From Helicobacter cetorum (GTDB lineage: Bacteria > Campylobacterota > Campylobacteria > Campylobacterales > UBA6016), in the NCBI GenBank assembly GCA_022729705.1, contig DZAX01000008.1:1-64000 (forward strand): 64,000 nucleotides of DNA. Reading direction: 5' to 3'. Below the pieces are notes generated by a model. It had not been told where the DNA came from. It ran no database searches and was given only the letters and a program-made list of their open reading frames with translations. The position numbers were made by a program, and so were the translations under genes. How positions within the stretch are numbered: position 1 is the first letter of the stretch; each line of letters opens with the position of its first letter. Below are positions 58,088 through 64,000 of this stretch, piece after piece.

Positions 58088-59317
58088 TTATAAAATAAGC
58101 ATTTCTACAATTTCAAGCAGATTACCTTCAATATCCCTGCAATAGCACACTTTTGCAAATCCCTCTGTGGATAGTAATGGCTCAGAGATAAATTCTAGAT
58201 TTTCTTTTTCTCTGTTATAAAATTCATCTATATCGTCAATCTGAAGAGCCATATGCGTATAGCCTAAACTATAAGTGTTTGATTTTACCATTGATTTATT
58301 GCTATCGATAAAATCTAACAACTCTAGCTTAACTTCACCAAGCCTATCGCTTAGCTTCACCATTCTTACTTTTTGATTCTCTACTTCTAGCAGTTTATCC
58401 AAATACCCACTCTCTTCAACCCAGTCCTGGCTAATCTCAAAACCTAATCTAGAGGTATAGAATTCCAGCATTTTATCCATACATAACACCACAATACCGG
58501 TATGTCTAAATTTGGCAACGTGTCTTTTATTGATATTTTGATATTTTTTTTGCAATTGCTCAAAAATACGATATTTTTTGAGTTTTAGCATATTTTCAAT
58601 CAATTCAAAATCCTCAAGCGTATCTATTTCAAGCGCTCTAGTTGTTTCAAATAGCAAAATATTGTCGCCATAAACACTATTTTGCTCCAACACCACACTT
58701 GTGCGTATCACGTCAACATAACCATTTGGTATATATACATCATCAAACGATTGCCTAGGTCTATCAGTGTCTGCAATTGTAAGTTTATCTGTTAATGGTT
58801 CATAAAAACTATTTTTTTGTAAAAACCACTTAAATGGTGTTTCAGATGCCTTGTGCGAAGATCTAAGTGAAGAGGCAGATGGTTTACTTATTAAAAGCTT
58901 AATAGCCTCATCAATAACAAAAGTGTCCCTCAGCGGGGTTGTCGGTCTAAGAATAGCTATAAATCCTGGAACTTGAGATTCGTTTTGAGCAAACCATTCA
59001 ATAGCATGCTTAACATAATCAATATCTCTTGAGTTGTTAGATGCAAACTCTGACGGTCTCAAAAATGGACACTCAGCTCCGAATCGAATCGCATAGTCGG
59101 CAATTTCTAGATTATCTGTTGAAACAACAACTCTACTTGCCACTTTGCTCTCCAGTGCAGCCTCTATTGAATAGGCAATTACCGGAAAGCCGCCCAAAGA
59201 TTTTATATTTTTTTTAGGAATACCCTTACTACCGCCCCTAGCAGGAATAATACATAAGACATTAGAATTATTGTTTTTAGTAGCCATTGAATCAATTTCA
59301 ACTTCGATATCTATCAC
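58088..59317 (-). CDS. Acylneuraminate cytidylyltransferase fused to a VOC (glyoxalase-like) domain
   Basis: 409 aa; 'CIIPARGGSKGIPKKNIKSLGGFPVIAYSIEAAL...LRPTTPLRD' then 'KFRHTGIVVLCMDKMLEFYTSRLGFEISQDWVEESGYLDKLLEVENQKVRMVKL...YCRDIEGNLLEIVEM'. Confidence 0.9.
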   Translation of the reverse strand: MIDIEVEIDSMATKNNNSNVLCIIPARGGSKGIPKKNIKSLGGFPVIAYSIEAALESKVASRVVVSTDNLEIADYAIRFGAECPFLRPSEFASNNSRDIDYVKHAIEWFAQNESQVPGFIAILRPTTPLRDTFVIDEAIKLLISKPSASSLRSSHKASETPFKWFLQKNSFYEPLTDKLTIADTDRPRQSFDDVYIPNGYVDVIRTSVVLEQNSVYGDNILLFETTRALEIDTLEDFELIENMLKLKKYRIFEQLQKKYQNINKRHVAKFRHTGIVVLCMDKMLEFYTSRLGFEISQDWVEESGYLDKLLEVENQKVRMVKLSDRLGEVKLELLDFIDSNKSMVKSNTYSLGYTHMALQIDDIDEFYNREKENLEFISEPLLSTEGFAKVCYCRDIEGNLLEIVEMLIL

Positions 59318-59319
59318 CG

Positions 59320-60171
59320 TTACTTCCTCAAAAGAGCAATCAGTGTATCGGTTGCTCCGATACTCGCCAAAGAAGCTTCATACTCTTTGCACAAAGACGG
59401 GAAATCTAAAAAATTTCCCCACTCTTGATGACCGCCTGGTTTGCCATTGCTAAGCCAATAGAGATGATTCGACAGTGGGTATCTTTGTATATATTTTATA
59501 AATTTAACTGCAACGTCAAGTCCAGCTTTTTTAAAAAGCATACCAAGAGTTTTACTGTTATAAAGAAACAAATGGGGACTCCAATATGTAAAATTTGCGA
59601 AAGGCTTGTTTTTGTATATACTCAGCAATGCATCATTGGAGTTTGGCACTTCTATAATCATCTTGCCGCCTACTTTTAGTTTTGAAAAAAGTTTTTGCAA
59701 AATCATCGCAGGGTCAGGCAAATGTTCGATAACATGAAACGCCGTTACTACATCAAAATAATCATCTTCCAAAATATCTAAATCATTAAATATATCTATA
59801 CTGTTTTCCATATAGTGATTTTTAAGTCTTTTCTCAAGCTCAACCCCACAGGCATAGCTAGCATGTTGTTTTGCCTGCATTAAAAAACCGCCGACACCGC
59901 TACCAAAATCTAAAATCTTTTTATCAGCAATCATCTCTTTTAAAAATTCAAATCTTCTGCTATCATCCACACATGTCTGCTTTAGCCAACTTGCAATATC
60001 TAAATCAGCAGACATCCCAGAATCTTTATAAAAATCATCGCTTATGTGATCTTTTGTGGAAAGATATACCAACCCACAAGATGAGCACTCCAAAATATCT
60101 AAATTTGGATTATCTCTGACATTACCGTCTCTCTTAAAGCTTGAATTTGATCCACACAAATAACAACTCAT
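59320..60171 (-). CDS. Class I SAM methyltransferase with N-terminal zinc-binding motif
   Basis: 283 aa; 'CYLCGSNSSF...LECSSCGLVYL', 'KILDFGSGVGGFLMQA'. Confidence 0.9.
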   Translation of the reverse strand: MSCYLCGSNSSFKRDGNVRDNPNLDILECSSCGLVYLSTKDHISDDFYKDSGMSADLDIASWLKQTCVDDSRRFEFLKEMIADKKILDFGSGVGGFLMQAKQHASYACGVELEKRLKNHYMENSIDIFNDLDILEDDYFDVVTAFHVIEHLPDPAMILQKLFSKLKVGGKMIIEVPNSNDALLSIYKNKPFANFTYWSPHLFLYNSKTLGMLFKKAGLDVAVKFIKYIQRYPLSNHLYWLSNGKPGGHQEWGNFLDFPSLCKEYEASLASIGATDTLIALLRK

Positions 60172-62060
60172 AGTTTACCCTCTAATCTTTCCAAACTTAT
60201 CCAAAATCCCTCACCGTTATTTTTGTGTCCTTGCCACACTTCTGGTATAAATGAATATTCATGTGAATTTTCTCTAATAATTTTACATAGCGTTTGAAAA
60301 TCAACATTCCCCTCGCCTACCTGCAAGCCTTCTCCATCAACTCCCGTTCCATCGGATATGTGATAATGCGCTGTAATTGGCGCTAGTTTTTTCGTATACT
60401 CAGCATGATCCCAGCCGAATTTATTACAAGCCAAATGGGAATGCGATATATCTTGACAAATTCTCATATTAGCTTTTTTACAAAAATCCACTATTTCATC
60501 TGCATCTATAAAAATATTCTGATGTCTTTGTCCGCCAAAAAACCAAGGAAAAGGAGCCATATTTTCAGGCAACAGTTCAATATCTGATAAGTCTAGTTGT
60601 TGTAAAGAGTCAAACAAATTTTTATAATATACACCCCTAGCCGACAGAGGTAATGGCTCATCCTTTGTAAACCCGCCACAATGAACTACTATCTGAGGTT
60701 TAAGAGTTTTTGGAAAATAATCTTTCATCGAAAGAGTTGCATCAATTACTCTCTTTAGATGCTGGATTGACTGCATTCTATATTCATTATTAGGTGTGCA
60801 TAAATCAAGTAAATGATCGTTTTCGAACAACTCCGGCGCATGAACAATATACTCACACTCATATTTTCTAGTCAAAAACTTTCCAAAATCTTCGCCAATA
60901 TCTTTAAAACTCATATGAAATTCAACACCCATTGGCGAAGTGTTTTCTAAAAGTGAATTAATATCATGAAGCCTTACTGGCAACATCCATCTGCTGCAAA
61001 ATTGATAGTTTCTTTTTGACAATGCCAATCCACCAAGATCTGATTTATAAAGGCAATCGCCCTGCTTTATCAATCTCAATGCCCTATAGCCTATAATTTT
61101 ATTCAAATATTGTGGGCTTAAGCCTCTTCCGGGGCTTTTTATTTCAAAATCATCAGCCTTGAATACATCACCTTCAGCGATACTGTTCTTTGCAAAAATA
61201 CTTTTGCCTAGATTTTCCCTATTTATCATCTCGCCTTGACTAACATAGCGGCTATCGCCATTACCCATGCCAAGCTCCACCTCTCTAACCCCATCAACTA
61301 ATCTTCTGAAGTCATCATATTCTAGACTTGCCGTATGATCTGCCCCTTCCATATTTCTATCGAGCGTAAAATGTCTTTCTATGATTTTGGCACCGAGCGC
61401 AACGGAGGCAATCGTAATAGCAATACCTCTTTCATGACCCGAGTAGCCTACTGGCACATTATATTTTGAGAGCTTTTTCATATAACGAAGATTTATATCT
61501 TTAAACGGGGCAGGATATGTTGAGTTGCAGTGCAAAAGGGCAAAATCAGCATTATGTCGAAATAGAAATTCTACAGTTTGATCTATCTCGTCGTCGCTGC
61601 TCATACCTGTCGACAAAATTATAGGTTTTTTCTTTGTGACTAGATATTCCAATAAGTCAAAATTTGTCATATCAGCAGATGCAGTTTTATATGCTGGAAC
61701 TCCTATTTCTTCTAATTTATCCACACTTGTCTTATCCCAGGGAGTGCACATAAAAACAAGCCCTTTGTCTTGCGCATATTTTGCCAAGTTTACATACTGC
61801 TCAAATGTTAATTCAAACTTTCGCAAGAGTCCTATTGTATACTGTGTAGACAAATCGCTACTCGTGATATCCAATGCATCTTTGGAATATAAATCCTCCA
61901 AGTGACGCATCTGAAACTTCACACAGTCTACACCCAATTGAGAGGCTTGCTCAATGAGTTTAATTGCATTTTCAAAAACACCATTGTGATTCATACCTAT
62001 TTCGGCAATAATAAATACTTTATCATGCTCACCGCCTAGAATATGTCCTGCAATCTTCAC
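60168..62060 (-). CDS. NeuB-like N-acetylneuraminate synthase + SAF domain fused to a C-terminal TIM-barrel (xylose-isomerase-like) domain
   Basis: 630 aa; 'FIIAEIGMNHNGVFENAIKLIEQASQLGVDCVKFQ', 'PVGYSGHERGIAI', SAF 'SPGRGLSPQYLNKIIGYRALRLIKQGDCLYKSDL', then ~280 aa 'VEFHMSFKDIGEDF...IVVHCGGF...MRICQDISHSHLACN...HYHISDGTGVDGEGLQVGEGNVDF'. Confidence 0.92.
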   Translation of the reverse strand: MKIAGHILGGEHDKVFIIAEIGMNHNGVFENAIKLIEQASQLGVDCVKFQMRHLEDLYSKDALDITSSDLSTQYTIGLLRKFELTFEQYVNLAKYAQDKGLVFMCTPWDKTSVDKLEEIGVPAYKTASADMTNFDLLEYLVTKKKPIILSTGMSSDDEIDQTVEFLFRHNADFALLHCNSTYPAPFKDINLRYMKKLSKYNVPVGYSGHERGIAITIASVALGAKIIERHFTLDRNMEGADHTASLEYDDFRRLVDGVREVELGMGNGDSRYVSQGEMINRENLGKSIFAKNSIAEGDVFKADDFEIKSPGRGLSPQYLNKIIGYRALRLIKQGDCLYKSDLGGLALSKRNYQFCSRWMLPVRLHDINSLLENTSPMGVEFHMSFKDIGEDFGKFLTRKYECEYIVHAPELFENDHLLDLCTPNNEYRMQSIQHLKRVIDATLSMKDYFPKTLKPQIVVHCGGFTKDEPLPLSARGVYYKNLFDSLQQLDLSDIELLPENMAPFPWFFGGQRHQNIFIDADEIVDFCKKANMRICQDISHSHLACNKFGWDHAEYTKKLAPITAHYHISDGTGVDGEGLQVGEGNVDFQTLCKIIRENSHEYSFIPEVWQGHKNNGEGFWISLERLEGKL

Positions 62061-62070
62061 TGCGCGACCC

Positions 62071-63444
62071 TCATAGTCTTGATATCCATGTTTTTAACCC
62101 TTCATTGTCAAACTGAAAGTTTTGCGTTACAATATTTCTACTTTTAAGAGCCTCGATAAACTCGTATCTTTTTAAAGATGGTACATAAAATAAAAAATAC
62201 CCGCCACCGCCTGCGCCCAATAGTTTCCCGCCAGTAGCTCCACTTGTTACTGCAAAATCATAAAGTTCATCTAGGTATCTATTTGATATTTTTTGCGAAA
62301 ACTGTTTTTTTGTTACCCATGCCTTGTGAAGTAAAATACCAAAATCATCAAGCCTACCTTTTAGAAGCCTTGTTTTCATCTCGTAAGCCAGCTTCTTTGA
62401 GTACTCAGCAAACTCTTTTGTGCCAGAAGTAGACATATTATCTTTTTGCTCACTATGGATTTCCCCAGAATTTCTACCAGCACCCGTAAAACAAAGCACC
62501 AAGCTATCTTCAAGCTCCAGCTTTAACTCATCTGAAATTCTAAGAGGATGCACTATATTGTCTTTTTCATTGAACTCCATAAAATTAAATCCACCGAAAA
62601 CCGTAGCATACTGATCCTGCCACCCGCCAGAAATATCAAGCTCTATTCTCTCAGCATGAAAAGCCAGTTCAGCTATTTCGTATCTCGTATATTTATCTTC
62701 CCTGAAGTTATTAAATGCTCCAATTACAGCCGATAGCATCACAGCAGAACCACCGAGTCCAGAACCAGGAGGCACATCGCTTGACAGATACAAATCAAAT
62801 CCAAACTCAGGCTTTAAAACATTAAGTACTGCTTTTATTAAATCCAATCTACCATCGTACTTCAAATCTATTATATCATTGAACTCTAGTTTTAATGAAA
62901 AATCATTTGAATATATAATAATTTTTGCATCATCCCTCTTTATAAGTGAAGCATATGCGTATTTATTGATAGTGGAATTTAAGACAACACCGTTATTGTT
63001 ATAAAAATAATTAGTTATATCTGTGCCCCCGCCCGCAAAACTGATTCTAACCGGCGACTTTGCTTTTGATATAATTTTGCTTTCACTGTTCCAGTTAAAA
63101 CTATTTTTTGTAACAATTGCCTTGAGTGTTTTATCTTTTCTCAAGATTGGAACTAGTTTTGCTCTCGTGTCCAATAATTTTAGTAAGCCCTCTTTTCCAA
63201 CATCGTTTTCAAACAAAAAAATAAATTCATAATTAGCATATTTAGATACCATATCATGCAGACCTGCGCCAGAAAGCAACGCTCTTCTAATATCTCCGTC
63301 TGTAGCGCAGGAGACTATTTGTGAGTTTTTATTAGATAAAAAAACCAATCCGTTGTGATTTTCATCTATAAGATATAGCGCATCTTTAATTGATGCTTCC
63401 TCATCTAAGCAAAATTTATTTAGAACTAAAATATCTTCTATCAA
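62071..63444 (-). CDS. CBS-domain-fused GHMP kinase (D-glycero-D-manno-heptose 7-phosphate kinase-like)
   Basis: 457 aa; N-terminal CBS-like 'SIKDALYLIDENHNGLVFLSNKNSQIVSCATDGDIRRALLSG', then 'KAKSPVRISFAGGGTDITNYF...DVPPGSGLGGSAVM...GATGGKLLGAGGGGYFLFY'. Confidence 0.9.
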   Translation of the reverse strand: MIEDILVLNKFCLDEEASIKDALYLIDENHNGLVFLSNKNSQIVSCATDGDIRRALLSGAGLHDMVSKYANYEFIFLFENDVGKEGLLKLLDTRAKLVPILRKDKTLKAIVTKNSFNWNSESKIISKAKSPVRISFAGGGTDITNYFYNNNGVVLNSTINKYAYASLIKRDDAKIIIYSNDFSLKLEFNDIIDLKYDGRLDLIKAVLNVLKPEFGFDLYLSSDVPPGSGLGGSAVMLSAVIGAFNNFREDKYTRYEIAELAFHAERIELDISGGWQDQYATVFGGFNFMEFNEKDNIVHPLRISDELKLELEDSLVLCFTGAGRNSGEIHSEQKDNMSTSGTKEFAEYSKKLAYEMKTRLLKGRLDDFGILLHKAWVTKKQFSQKISNRYLDELYDFAVTSGATGGKLLGAGGGGYFLFYVPSLKRYEFIEALKSRNIVTQNFQFDNEGLKTWISRL

Positions 63445-64000
63445 AGTATCTCCAATCCGCCAATTGCTTGTTTGAACCTATAATAATCTTCTGGAACGCC
63501 TATATCTATAAAAAATCCATTATGCTTATAAGCATTAACTTTTAGACCGGCACCTAACTGAGTTTTAATTTCCGTTTCTACGGCAAAAACTTCATCATAT
63601 ATGTTATAAAAAAAATCCAACCCGTTAAATAAGTAGATGCCCGCATTTATCCAAGCATTCCTGCTATTTACTTGCTTTTCAAAAAAATTTATTATTGTCT
63701 CATCGTCTACCTCTAGTGTGCCATATCTATCGCAATCGTTTACAGCAACAGATACAATGCAAACACTAGCCGATGTATTTTTAGTAAATAAGCTTAAATC
63801 TACGTCACAAAATGTATCGCCATTAAAAACTAATATTTTAGAATCTTTTTTTAATCCAATATGCTTTATTGCATACTTAATTGCACCGCCAGTCCCCATT
63901 GGTTGATTCTCTTTAATAATATGTATTTTTTCATCTCCGGCATAATGGCTCTCAATGATATCGGAAAAGTGGTGCGTAAGAAGATAAATATCCTGAATAT
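63441..64000 (-). CDS. Sugar nucleotidyltransferase, partial (start beyond window)
   Basis: Reads upstream of the ORF-track Met as '..DIYLLTHHFSDIIESHYAGDEKIHIIKENQPMGTGGAIKYAI', i.e. open to the window edge; 'ILVFNGDTFCDVDL' motif. Confidence 0.88.
   Translation of the reverse strand, partial: IQDIYLLTHHFSDIIESHYAGDEKIHIIKENQPMGTGGAIKYAIKHIGLKKDSKILVFNGDTFCDVDLSLFTKNTSASVCIVSVAVNDCDRYGTLEVDDETIINFFEKQVNSRNAWINAGIYLFNGLDFFYNIYDEVFAVETEIKTQLGAGLKVNAYKHNGFFIDIGVPEDYYRFKQAIGGLEIL

Noticed and set aside
22500-63000. Numerous plus-strand ORFs of 60-200 aa (e.g. 46990-47586, 45744-46157)
   Set aside because: All are antisense to well-supported minus-strand genes and have no recognisable domains.
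1-64000. CRISPR arrays, rRNA or tRNA genes
   Set aside because: No regularly spaced direct repeats and no convincing rRNA/tRNA sequence seen when reading the window.

Overview
The window looks like chromosomal DNA from a Campylobacterota-like bacterium; this taxon is inferred from gene content, codon style and poly-G tracts, with no search run. The first ~20.5 kb hold housekeeping genes (uvrC, moaA, a QueD/PTPS-family gene, cytochrome c lipoprotein, ilvA), a truncated phage/ICE-type polyvalent protein, and two signalling loci: a SiaA/SiaB/SiaC-like PP2C-kinase-phosphoprotein module with an embedded receiver, and a translationally coupled YfiR-like / TonB-receptor / CHASE8-like-HAMP-PAS-PP2C operon. 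From ~20.7 kb to the window end (~43 kb) essentially every real gene lies on the minus strand and belongs to a surface-glycan biosynthesis island: nucleotide-sugar enzymes, two AsnB amidotransferases, several methyltransferases, radical SAM enzymes, aminotransferases, two cytidylyltransferases and a NeuB-like fusion. No Wzx/Wzy/ABC export gene is visible in it. The most noteworthy signals are: (1) three genes in this island each split exactly at an 8-bp poly-G tract, i.e. candidate phase-variable contingency loci, all OFF as written; (2) a YfiR/CHASE8 input wired to PP2C output, with a paralogous SiaA nearby; (3) repeated multi-hairpin elements with compensatory base changes just upstream of two genes; (4) a foldback MITE with a reconstructable TTA target duplication nested in a dead IS; (5) an IS graveyard that removed most of a CDP-glucose 4,6-dehydratase gene and left several other truncated genes; (6) unusual fusions (NeuB-SAF-TIM barrel, CMP-transferase-VOC, CBS-GHMP kinase). 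All calls come from reading the supplied translations and sequence; no database search was possible.
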